Positions 35,140-41,762 of a stretch of 41,762 nt of DNA are shown here, in pieces. The translations under genes were made by a program, and so were the position numbers. Source of the DNA: an uncultured Collinsella sp. (lineage in GTDB: Bacteria; Actinomycetota; Coriobacteriia; Coriobacteriales; Coriobacteriaceae); contig CABQLK010000016.1 in the NCBI GenBank assembly GCA_902465015.1, positions 1 to 41,762 on the forward strand, in the 5' to 3' direction. The stretch's first letter is position 1; every line of letters starts with the position of its first letter. The notes under the pieces were generated by a model. The model saw only the letters and a program-made list of their open reading frames with translations. It ran no database searches and was not told where the DNA came from.

Positions 35140-38010
35140 ATGAGTCGCCGCAACACCGAGCTGCTCTTGCTCATCGCCTCGGCGTTCCCCGTCATCCTGC
35201 TGTATGCGATGTACGTCCTCACCGCGGGCGCTGCCATCTCCTTTGAGACGCTCGCCGTACCGATCGGCCTCTTTGCCGCCTTTGCCGCGGCCCACATTGC
35301 CGTGCGCATCTTGGCGCCCGGTGCCGACCCCGCCATCCTGCCCATCGTATTTATACTTTCGGGCATCGGCATCACGTTCGTGACGCGTCTCGCCCCCGCT
35401 CTCGCCATCTCACAGCTCATCATCCTGTTTGTCTCGGTGGCGCTCATGGTGGGAACGCTTGCACTAGTCAAAAACCTCGACGTGGTCATGCGCTACAAGT
35501 ACACCTTTGGCATTATCGGCATCATTCTGCTGATGCTGCCTATCTTTATCGGCACCACGATCTCGGGCTCCAAGCTGTGGATTCGCATCGCGGGCTTTAC
35601 CATCCAGCCCGGCGAGTTCGCCAAGGTCTTTATCGTCCTGTTCCTGGCCGGCTACCTGGCCGAGAACCGCGAGCTGCTCTCCATCTCCAACCGCAAAATC
35701 CTGGGCTTTAAAATCCCTCGCCTGCGACTGCTGCTGCCGCTGTTTGCCGTATGGGGCGTGTGCCTGCTCGTCGTCGTCTTCGAACGCGATCTGGGCTCTG
35801 CCGTACTGTTCTATACCATCTTCTTGCTGATGCTCTACGTTGCCACGGGGCGCTTTTCGTATGTCGTTATCGGCCTTGCGCTCTTAGCCGTTGGAGCCGT
35901 GGGCGCCTACAAGTTCCTGTCGCACGTTCAGGTGCGTTTCCAGGTTTGGGTCGATCCGTTTAAGGACGCCCAGGGCCAGGGCTACCAGATCGTCCAGTCG
36001 CTCTTCTCGCTTGCCGACGGCGGTCTGGTCGGCGTTGGCATCGGCAACGGCATGGCCAACAACATCCCCGTCGTCGAGTCCGACTTTATCTTCTCGGCCA
36101 TCGGCGAGGAGATGGGTCTTTTGGGCGGCGGCGCCGTGCTCATCCTGTTTATGCTCTTTGCCGTGCGTGGCCTCACCACAGCTGCCCGCGCTAAATCCGA
36201 CCTCGCCGCCTTTAGCGCCACCGGTCTTACGGCAGCCATCAGCTTCCAGGCCTTTTTGATCGTGGGCGGCGTCACCCGCCTGATCCCGCTGACCGGCGTC
36301 ACCCTGCCCTTTATGAGCCAGGGCGGCTCCTCGCTGCTGGCAAGCTTTATCATCGTCGCGCTCCTGCTACGCGCCGGTGACGAGGCGACCGGACGCGAGG
36401 CAGAGCTTACCGGCACCGGCACCATGGCCGCCATCACCGATGATCAGGTCGCATCGGCCGCCGCCCCGACGGGCACACGCTTTGCCACCTCGTCTTCCTA
36501 CGGCAGCGGTAGCCATTCCGTCGGCTCGCGCATGCGCCGTCGCCTGCTCGACACGCCTGAATCCGGCGTGCTCGGCCGCGTTGCGCTCGCCAACCGTCTA
36601 ACCCGCGCGGTGCTCGCCTTTACGGCGCTGTTCGCCATCCTTATCGGCAACCTCACCTATGTCCAGGTCATCAAGGCCAAGGACTATCAGGACATGCCGA
36701 CCAACAACCACACCATCGCCCGCTCCAAGTACATCCAGCGCGGTTCCATCATCACGTCCGACGGCGTGACGCTGGCCGAGTCGCTGCAGCAGGAGGACGG
36801 CACCTACGTACGCTCCTACCCCAACGGTAACCTAGCAGCGCACGTGGTTGGCTACGTGAGCCAGCAGTATGGCACCACCGCCATCGAGAGCGTCATGAAC
36901 GACACGCTCACCGGCTCTAAGGATTACTCCAGCTGGAACAACGCCATCGCGTCGCTCGCGGGCCAGACCCAGCCGGGCAACACCGCCAAGCTCACCATCG
37001 ACTCGCGTATCCAGACGGCTGCTGAGCAGGCGCTCAAGGGCTTTAAGGGCGCTGTAGTGGTCATCGACCCGCGTACCGGCGCGGTGCTCGCATGTGCCAG
37101 CTCGCCCACCTACGACAACACCAACATCGATGCCCTGCTGCAGACGGGCGGCGGCGAGGACGGCTCCATGTACAATCGCGCCATGGACGCGCTGTACACG
37201 CCGGGCTCAACGTTTAAGGTCGTTACGCTTTCCGCGGCACTCGAGACCGGTACCGCCAGCCTTTCCAGCACCTACCAGGCGCCCGGCTCCATGGACATCG
37301 GCAACGCACCGGTCACCAACTATGCCAACGAGAGCTACGGCACCATCAGCCTGCAGCAGGCCTTTGCCGTGTCCTCCAACGTCGTCTTTGGCCAGGTGGC
37401 AAACGAAGTTGGCGCAAACACGCTCGTGCAGTTTGCCAACGCCTTTGGCTACGGCCAAAAGCTCGGCCAGGACCTGACCTCCGCGGCCTCCATCATGGCC
37501 GACCCGTCGCTCATGACCGAGTGGGAAACCGCCTGGGCCGGCGCCGGCCAGCCTGTCGGCATGGACCATACGCCCGGCCCGCAGACCACCGTCATGCAAA
37601 ACGCCGTGATTGCCGCCGCCATCGCTAACAGCGGCGTGGTCATGGACCCGTACTTTGTAGCCCAGGTACTCGCCCCGGACGGAACCGTGGTCAAGACCAC
37701 GCAGTCCCGCTCGCTGGGTCAGGCCGTCAGCTCCGCCACGGCCGACCAGGTCAAGCAGGCCATGCTTGCCGTCGTCCAGTCCGGCACCGGCACCGATGCC
37801 CAGATCCCAGGCGTCAAGGTCGCCGGCAAGACCGGCTCGGCCGAGACCGGCGGCACCAACGTCAACTCGATGTTCGTTGGCTTTGCACCTTACGATTCAC
37901 CCACGGTCGCCATCTCGGTGGCCTTGGAGGATTACGACAAGCATGACGTCAAAGCCGCCAAGATCGCCGGCATCGTCCTGACCGCGGCGCTTGCCGCACA
38001 GGGAGCGTGA
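35140..38010 (+). CDS. RodA/FtsW-family glycosyltransferase fused to a penicillin-binding transpeptidase
   Basis: One reading frame of 956 residues joins two enzymes that are normally separate. Residues about 1-412 are a SEDS peptidoglycan polymerase with ten or so membrane helices: GFTIQPGEFAKVFIVLF, VVFERDLGSAVLFY, the loop VDPFKDAQGQGYQIVQS with probable catalytic Asp276, VVESDFIFSAIGEEMGLLG, and LPFMSQGGSSLL. A linker (about 413-485, Ala/Ser/Thr-rich) leads to a membrane helix (about 490-510) and the transpeptidase part. There the motifs are STFK (Ser690, Lys693), SSN (745-747) and KTG (897-899). All catalytic residues are present in both parts. In mycobacteria rodA and pbpA are neighbouring genes at this place. 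The frame has no stop or frameshift in the junction. Start ATG 35140 follows AAAGGGAG. It ends 132 bases before the PASTA kinase. Confidence 0.95.
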   Translation: MSRRNTELLLLIASAFPVILLYAMYVLTAGAAISFETLAVPIGLFAAFAAAHIAVRILAPGADPAILPIVFILSGIGITFVTRLAPALAISQLIILFVSVALMVGTLALVKNLDVVMRYKYTFGIIGIILLMLPIFIGTTISGSKLWIRIAGFTIQPGEFAKVFIVLFLAGYLAENRELLSISNRKILGFKIPRLRLLLPLFAVWGVCLLVVVFERDLGSAVLFYTIFLLMLYVATGRFSYVVIGLALLAVGAVGAYKFLSHVQVRFQVWVDPFKDAQGQGYQIVQSLFSLADGGLVGVGIGNGMANNIPVVESDFIFSAIGEEMGLLGGGAVLILFMLFAVRGLTTAARAKSDLAAFSATGLTAAISFQAFLIVGGVTRLIPLTGVTLPFMSQGGSSLLASFIIVALLLRAGDEATGREAELTGTGTMAAITDDQVASAAAPTGTRFATSSSYGSGSHSVGSRMRRRLLDTPESGVLGRVALANRLTRAVLAFTALFAILIGNLTYVQVIKAKDYQDMPTNNHTIARSKYIQRGSIITSDGVTLAESLQQEDGTYVRSYPNGNLAAHVVGYVSQQYGTTAIESVMNDTLTGSKDYSSWNNAIASLAGQTQPGNTAKLTIDSRIQTAAEQALKGFKGAVVVIDPRTGAVLACASSPTYDNTNIDALLQTGGGEDGSMYNRAMDALYTPGSTFKVVTLSAALETGTASLSSTYQAPGSMDIGNAPVTNYANESYGTISLQQAFAVSSNVVFGQVANEVGANTLVQFANAFGYGQKLGQDLTSAASIMADPSLMTEWETAWAGAGQPVGMDHTPGPQTTVMQNAVIAAAIANSGVVMDPYFVAQVLAPDGTVVKTTQSRSLGQAVSSATADQVKQAMLAVVQSGTGTDAQIPGVKVAGKTGSAETGGTNVNSMFVGFAPYDSPTVAISVALEDYDKHDVKAAKIAGIVLTAALAAQGA

Positions 38011-38142
38011 TGCCCATGATCGAATCGGACACCCGAGGCGCGCCGCGGCCGAAGAGCTAGCGTCAAAGCGCCACACGGCCCCAGCGGCCACATCGTAGGT
38101 ACTACACACATCGTTGAGCGAATAGTTATGTTAGGAGCAGGA
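38011..38142. other. Spacer before the PASTA kinase
   Basis: No gene. The wide gap compared with the four-base overlaps elsewhere in the cluster may hold a promoter; TACTACACACATCG (near 38098) has a weak -10 resemblance. Confidence 0.35.
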
Positions 38143-40104
38143 ATGGAACAGAGGGTCCTCGGGGGAAGATACCTCCTCAAGGATAAGGTGGGAACAGGCG
38201 GCATGGCGACCGTCTACCGTGCACAGGACCAGGTCCTCGACCGCACGGTAGCCGTCAAGATTATGCTGCCACAGTATGCCGGCGACGCAACCTTCGCCGC
38301 ACGCTTTAAGCAGGAGGCCCAGGCAGCAGCCGGTCTCTCCTCCCCCTATATCGTGGGCGTCTACGATTGGGGCAAGGACGGCGACACCTATTACATCGTC
38401 ATGGAGTACCTGCGCGGAACCGACCTTAAGAGCGGCATCAAGAGCCACGGCGCCCTCGACCCCAAGAAGGTCGCCCAGATCGGCTCGCAGATCAGCTCCG
38501 CGCTTTCGGTCGCCCACAAGCACGAGATCATCCACCGCGACATTAAGCCGCAGAACATCATGGTGCTGCCCGACGGCAACATCAAGGTGATGGACTTTGG
38601 CATCGCGCGCGCCAAGAACAGCCACCTCACGCAAGACAACAACGTGCTGGGAACCGCCCACTACGTCAGCCCCGAGCAGACCCGTGGTCAGGACCTTGGC
38701 CCCACCTCGGATATCTACTCGCTGGGCGTCGTGATGTATGAGTGCGCCACCGGCCGCGTTCCCTTTGACGGTGACGACGCCATCTCGGTCGCACTCAAGC
38801 AGGTCAACGAGCTGCCTATTCCGCCGAGCCAGATCAACTCCGGTGTCGACGCCGACCTTGAGCGCATCATCCTCAAGTGCATGGAGAAGGACCCGGCAAA
38901 CCGCTTCCAGACCGCCGACGAGCTGCGTCAGGTGCTCAACAGCTACCTGTCGGGCCGTGCCGTCAACGTCTCGGAGCCCACGCGCATCATCGGTGCCCCC
39001 GGTGAGCTGGGCGCCACCAAGACTCGCGAGCTTTCCGATCAGACGCGCGCCATGGTGCGTCCCGTCTCGGGCGTGAGCGGCCAGAATACCGCCCGTAGCT
39101 CGGTTTCGGGCTCCACCGGCTCCTACGAGGTCGAAGAGCCCAAATCCAACAAGAACAAAATCATCGCCGCCGTGGTGGCAGCCGTTGCCGTCATCGGCAT
39201 CGTGGTGGCCTTTGCCACAGGACTCTTTGGCGGCGAGCAGGTCACCGTGCCCGACGTTCTGGGCAAGGACCAGCAGACTGCCGTCGAGCTGATCAAGGAA
39301 GCCGGCCTCGAGGTCGGCACCATCGACCAAAGCTACAATGACGATGTCGACGAGGGCAAGGTCGCCGAGCAGACGCCCAACGGCAACACCAAGAAGGCCA
39401 AGGGCACCAAGGTAAACCTGGTAATCTCCAAGGGCCCCAAGCCCTCCGAGAAGGTTGAGGTTCCCCGGCTTGTCGGCCTGACCAAGGACCAGGCAGAAGC
39501 CGCGCTAGCAAGCGTTGGCCTGAAGGGCAACGCCTCCGAGGAGGCCAACGAGGCCGATGAGGGCCAGGTCTTTGAGCAGGGCACCGAAGCCGGTAAGGAA
39601 GTCGCGAAGGGCACGACCATCTCGTACAAGGTCTCGAGCGGCCCGGATACCACGTCCGTCCCCGACCTGACCGACATGACCGAGGCCCAGGCGCGCAACG
39701 CCCTCGATATGGCAGGCTTTGGCGTCGACGTGAGCTACCAGGAGAACGACTCGGTTACCGAGGGCACCGTGATCAGCTGGAACCCCAGCGGCAAGCAGAA
39801 GCCCGGCGCCACGATTACCGTCGTCATTGCCAAGAAGTCCGGCAAGGCCAGTGTTCCGGGCAACCTGTACGGCAAGAGCATCTCCGCCGCCGTCACCGCG
39901 CTCAACAACGCCGGTTTCTATAACATTGGCTTCTGTGACCAGAACGGCAATCCCGTAAGCGGTAACGAGGATGCCACCGTTACAGGCGTCTCCCCCACCG
40001 GCAAGCAGTCCACCGACAGCACGATTACGCTGACGGTCGCACTTTCTGGCTCGGGTTCGGGCTCTGGCTCGGGCACGGGTGACGATTCCGGTACGACCAA
40101 CTAG
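38143..40104 (+). CDS. pknB: PASTA-domain Ser/Thr protein kinase (PknB-like)
   Basis: Transmembrane kinase of 653 residues that senses peptidoglycan fragments and controls growth and division. Kinase domain about 9-270: glycine loop GTGGMATVYRA, Lys in AVKIML, catalytic HRDIKPQNIM (His131), MDFGIARA, SPEQ for APE. A juxtamembrane linker runs to about 338, with several Thr in TRIIGAPGELGATKTREL. The membrane helix is about 339-361. Outside are PASTA repeats: about 366-431 (VPDVLGKDQQTAVELIKEAGL), 438-500 (VPRLVGLTKDQAEAALASVGL), 505-565 (VPDLTDMTEAQARNALDMAGF), and a fourth, weaker one at about 570-635 (VPGNLYGKSISAAVTALNNAGF). The end is a Ser/Gly tail. ATG 38143 is preceded by TTAGGAGCAGGA; the ATG at 38128 is too near upstream. 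A strong terminator follows. Confidence 0.96.
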   Translation: MEQRVLGGRYLLKDKVGTGGMATVYRAQDQVLDRTVAVKIMLPQYAGDATFAARFKQEAQAAAGLSSPYIVGVYDWGKDGDTYYIVMEYLRGTDLKSGIKSHGALDPKKVAQIGSQISSALSVAHKHEIIHRDIKPQNIMVLPDGNIKVMDFGIARAKNSHLTQDNNVLGTAHYVSPEQTRGQDLGPTSDIYSLGVVMYECATGRVPFDGDDAISVALKQVNELPIPPSQINSGVDADLERIILKCMEKDPANRFQTADELRQVLNSYLSGRAVNVSEPTRIIGAPGELGATKTRELSDQTRAMVRPVSGVSGQNTARSSVSGSTGSYEVEEPKSNKNKIIAAVVAAVAVIGIVVAFATGLFGGEQVTVPDVLGKDQQTAVELIKEAGLEVGTIDQSYNDDVDEGKVAEQTPNGNTKKAKGTKVNLVISKGPKPSEKVEVPRLVGLTKDQAEAALASVGLKGNASEEANEADEGQVFEQGTEAGKEVAKGTTISYKVSSGPDTTSVPDLTDMTEAQARNALDMAGFGVDVSYQENDSVTEGTVISWNPSGKQKPGATITVVIAKKSGKASVPGNLYGKSISAAVTALNNAGFYNIGFCDQNGNPVSGNEDATVTGVSPTGKQSTDSTITLTVALSGSGSGSGSGTGDDSGTTN

Positions 40105-40156
40105 TCGCCACCCCACCGCTCATCACGGCTCTCGCCGCAAACATATTCGCTCACAG

Positions 40157-40196
40157 GCGCCCGCTTGCTCCCCCAGCAAGCGGGCGCTTCGTTTTT
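40157..40196 (+). terminator. Terminator of the cell-wall signalling cluster
   Basis: GCGCCCGCTTGCT (40157-40169) and AGCAAGCGGGCGC (40175-40187), then TTCGTTTTT. A perfect 13-bp stem 53 bases after the kinase stop codon. Confidence 0.93.
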
Positions 40197-40211
40197 GACG
40201 TGGCATTGAAC

Positions 40212-40243
40212 CAAAAGAACCCGGCACCGTAGCGGTACCGGGC
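40212..40243 (-). terminator. Terminator downstream of the first tRNA 3'-end fragment
   Basis: Minus-strand CCCGGTACCGCTACGGTGCCGGG followed by TTCTTTTGG. It reads as the terminator of a tRNA transcript on the minus strand, though only a remnant tRNA end is present. Confidence 0.65.
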
Positions 40244-40255
40244 TCGATATTCCTC

Positions 40256-40278
40256 TGGTGCCCCCGGGCGGATTCGAA
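40256..40278 (-). repeat. tRNA-Arg 3'-end fragment 1 (direct repeat of the attachment site)
   Basis: Plus-strand TGGTGCCCCCGGGCGGATTC, extending to 40278, is the T-arm and acceptor end with CCA of a tRNA read on the minus strand. It is identical to 40386-40408 (with two further matching bases on the left). No tRNA 5' half can be formed upstream: the expected GCCCCCG partner is missing. Confidence 0.75.
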
Positions 40279-40304
40279 AACTCCCCCCGCGGGAAATTGG
40301 TGAC

Positions 40305-40330
40305 GCGGGTGTCGACGGCTCGAATCCGCC
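40305..40330 (+). repeat. Inverted partial copy of the tRNA-Arg T-arm
   Basis: Twenty-six plus-strand bases that match, with one difference, the reverse complement of 40397-40422. A GGCCCCCAC end follows. It is oriented opposite to the other fragments, so this segment is a rearranged tRNA remnant. Confidence 0.6.
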
Positions 40331-40351
40331 GACGGCCCCCACAAACCAGAA

Positions 40352-40374
40352 ACGGCGCCGCTCTCGCGACGCCG
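40352..40374 (-). terminator. Terminator downstream of the second tRNA 3'-end fragment
   Basis: Minus-strand ACGGCGTCGCGAGAGCGGCGCCGT followed by TTCTGG. It follows the tRNA CCA end at 40386 as the natural end of a tRNA transcript. Confidence 0.6.
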
Positions 40375-40385
40375 TAATAATCTTC

Positions 40386-40430
40386 TGGTGCCCCCGGGCG
40401 GATTCGAACCGTCGACACCCGCTTTAGGAG
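40386..40430 (-). other. Attachment-site core: 3' part of tRNA-Arg (anticodon CCU)
   Basis: On the minus strand this reads anticodon loop CTCCTAAAG, variable region, T-arm GACGGTTCGAATCCGCC, acceptor strand and CCA. The anticodon is at 40426-40428. The 5' half is absent; AT-rich foreign-looking DNA with an integrase gene begins immediately to the right. This is what remains at one end when an element integrates into the 3' part of a tRNA gene; the intact tRNA should be rebuilt at the far end, outside the window. Confidence 0.8.
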
Positions 40431-40622
40431 ATATGATTTAATGCTACCCGCTACCATTCATCAAGCATCATTGAACATCATATAACCGCAGATAAACATA
40501 GCAGTTTGTGTCTTTTGCCTCCGGTAGCTGCGCCTACGCTTTTACAAACATATTACTAACAGCTTTAGCTAAACTGCACTCAATGAATTGTTGAAAACTA
40601 TTCAAAGAAACGGGGTGCAAAG
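40431..40622. other. AT-rich left end of the integrative element
   Basis: No gene. GC falls sharply compared with the DNA to the left. Repeated CATCA-type words (CATTCATCAAGCATCATTGA, near 40457-40476) might be integrase arm sites. The ribosome-site-like GGGGTGCAAAG precedes ATG 40623. Confidence 0.45.
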
Positions 40623-41762
40623 ATGTCAGAACAGCCACTAATTAGCGGAAGACGGGGCGCTACAAACGATCCCCAACTTATACAGTTCGTTGCAAGACTA
40701 AAACAGAAGCTAAGGCTGCAATGCAGGCCAAGCTGGCTGAAATCAACTCCTCTGGCACGATCACTAAAACTAAAAAGCCCACTTTGCTTGCGTCCTACTG
40801 CTGGGCCTTTCATGAAAATAGGGACACCGAGCTTGCGCCAACGAGCTATGAAAGAGAAGCGTACGATTGCAGGCATATCGAAGACCTATTCGGTGCGTTT
40901 CAGACAATTGAGGGGCTAACCCCCGATCTAATCGAAGAAACATATGCCGAAGCTCGTCGTACGGGAAAATACAAACCATCAGAGCTTGTACGAATCAATG
41001 CGAAACTGCGTCAGATTTTGTCGAATGCAGTCGCAAAGAGAATAATTGACCGAAACCCCTGCGCTACCGTTCATGTTCGCAGACCACGCAACAAAAGAGA
41101 ATCACTGACAATCGACCAAGTAGCTACCCTATGCACACGTCTTCAACACATTGAGCTCACCGCCGAAGCTGTTGGTACACTAGTACTAGTGTATACGGGT
41201 ATGCGGAAAGGCGAGATGCTGGGCCTCGAATGGCGCGATTGGGACCCTGCCAATAAAACCTTGAAAATTGACAGGCAGTACACCAACGACCATGAACTGA
41301 GGGCACCCAAGTCACAAGAAAGCCAACGCAAAATTCCCGTTGGAGAAACCTTGGCCGAACGTCTTCAATCATGGTCAGCCATACAAAAAGAGCTCCTGGC
41401 CTCTCTGGGGCTGTCCCAGACTGGCAGCACTCCCATCATTAGCGATATTGCTGTCGAGCAAGGGATCCCTACTGTCTGTCACATGAAAAACTACATCTTC
41501 AACCATTGGTTTCGCGATTTCGCAGTTAGCTGCAATCTATGAGCCGAACAATTCGACTGGCGGAAAACTATATAAGGGCATCTGCCCGCATCAGCTCAGG
41601 CATTGTGTAAGCACTTTTATGCTGGCGAACGGATCGGACGTTAGAAGCGTGCAAGGTATTCTTGGCCACGCGGACCCCAATATCACGCTCAAAACGTATA
41701 CAAGCCTCGTTCAACAATCAGAAATAAAAGCAGTTAAAGGCTACGAAGCCTTCATCAACGCC
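40623..41762 (+). pseudogene. Tyrosine recombinase (phage-type integrase), frame broken, runs off the window
   Basis: Site-specific integrase beside its tRNA attachment site. The protein is spread over frames. Piece 1: a start at ATG 40623 (MSEQPLISG...). Piece 2: from about 40646 the other frame reads RKTGRYKRSPTYTVRCKTK then TEAKAAMQAKLAEIN, the expected arm-binding N-terminus, and stays open to a TGA at 41540. It contains the core-binding domain and the catalytic Arg in YTGMRKGEMLGLEW. Piece 3: from about 41523 a third reading (QLAAIYEPNNSTGGKLYKGI) supplies HQLRHCV, LGHADPNITLKTYTSL with the catalytic Tyr codon at 41697-41699, and continues to the window end. All catalytic boxes exist, but two frame changes would be needed to make the protein. 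GC and codon use are lower than in the host genes. Sequencing error remains possible. Confidence 0.82.

Noticed and set aside
40256..40345. Possible complete tRNA about 86 nt long
   Set aside because: The 5' end would be GGGGGCC and cannot pair with the 3' acceptor strand CGGGGGC; no D-arm. It is a remnant.

Overview
The window looks like chromosomal DNA of a strictly anaerobic, GC-rich gut actinobacterium of the class Coriobacteriia; Collinsella or a close relative is my best guess. The pointers are high GC with long spurious antisense frames, a single-chain pyruvate:ferredoxin oxidoreductase, carbamate kinase, LytTR-type two-component systems, and an actinobacterial kinase/FHA/phosphatase/cell-wall cluster. 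The genus is inferred from gene content, not from a marker gene.

Layout. 1-1830: an IS30-family transposase, then non-coding DNA with a 145-nt palindrome. 1830-10444 (minus strand): a YfcE-type phosphoesterase; operon 1 (family 2 glycosyltransferase, LytS-like kinase, LytTR regulator); an Atg22/UMF1-like MFS transporter; a zinc-dependent phospholipase C-like protein; and a second LytS/LytTR pair. 10557-13417 (minus): an amidohydrolase and an APC amino-acid permease, probably one uptake and breakdown unit. 13772-14773 (plus): a membrane-anchored C39-like cysteine peptidase. 15053-20210 (minus): carbamate kinase and pyruvate:ferredoxin oxidoreductase, both energy genes, separated by a 123-nt palindrome. 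20661-24349 (minus): a three-gene unit with an extracytoplasmic protein, an atypical Ser/Thr kinase and an FHA protein. 24595-28825 (minus): dnaX, ybaB and recR, interrupted by a small membrane-protein gene on the plus strand. 28941-29657 (plus): a YcxB-like protein.

30041-40104 (plus): the growth and division signalling cluster, in the order membrane Ser/Thr kinase, FhaA, FhaB, PP2C phosphatase, a single polypeptide joining a RodA/FtsW glycosyltransferase to a penicillin-binding transpeptidase, and a PASTA kinase. Start and stop codons overlap between several of these genes. The likely logic is that the PASTA kinase senses cell-wall fragments, FHA proteins read the phosphorylation, the phosphatase resets it, and the fusion enzyme makes and crosslinks peptidoglycan.

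40105-41762: tRNA-Arg(CCU) 3'-end fragments mark the attachment site of an integrative element. Its tyrosine integrase starts here but its frame is broken, and the rest lies beyond the window.

The most notable observations are the RodA-PBP fusion, two palindromes with different arms but identical 67-nt spacers, hairpins with U-tracts placed directly in front of start codons, a GGG-extended -10 element at many genes, and clusters of short palindromic repeats of the kind associated with REP elements.
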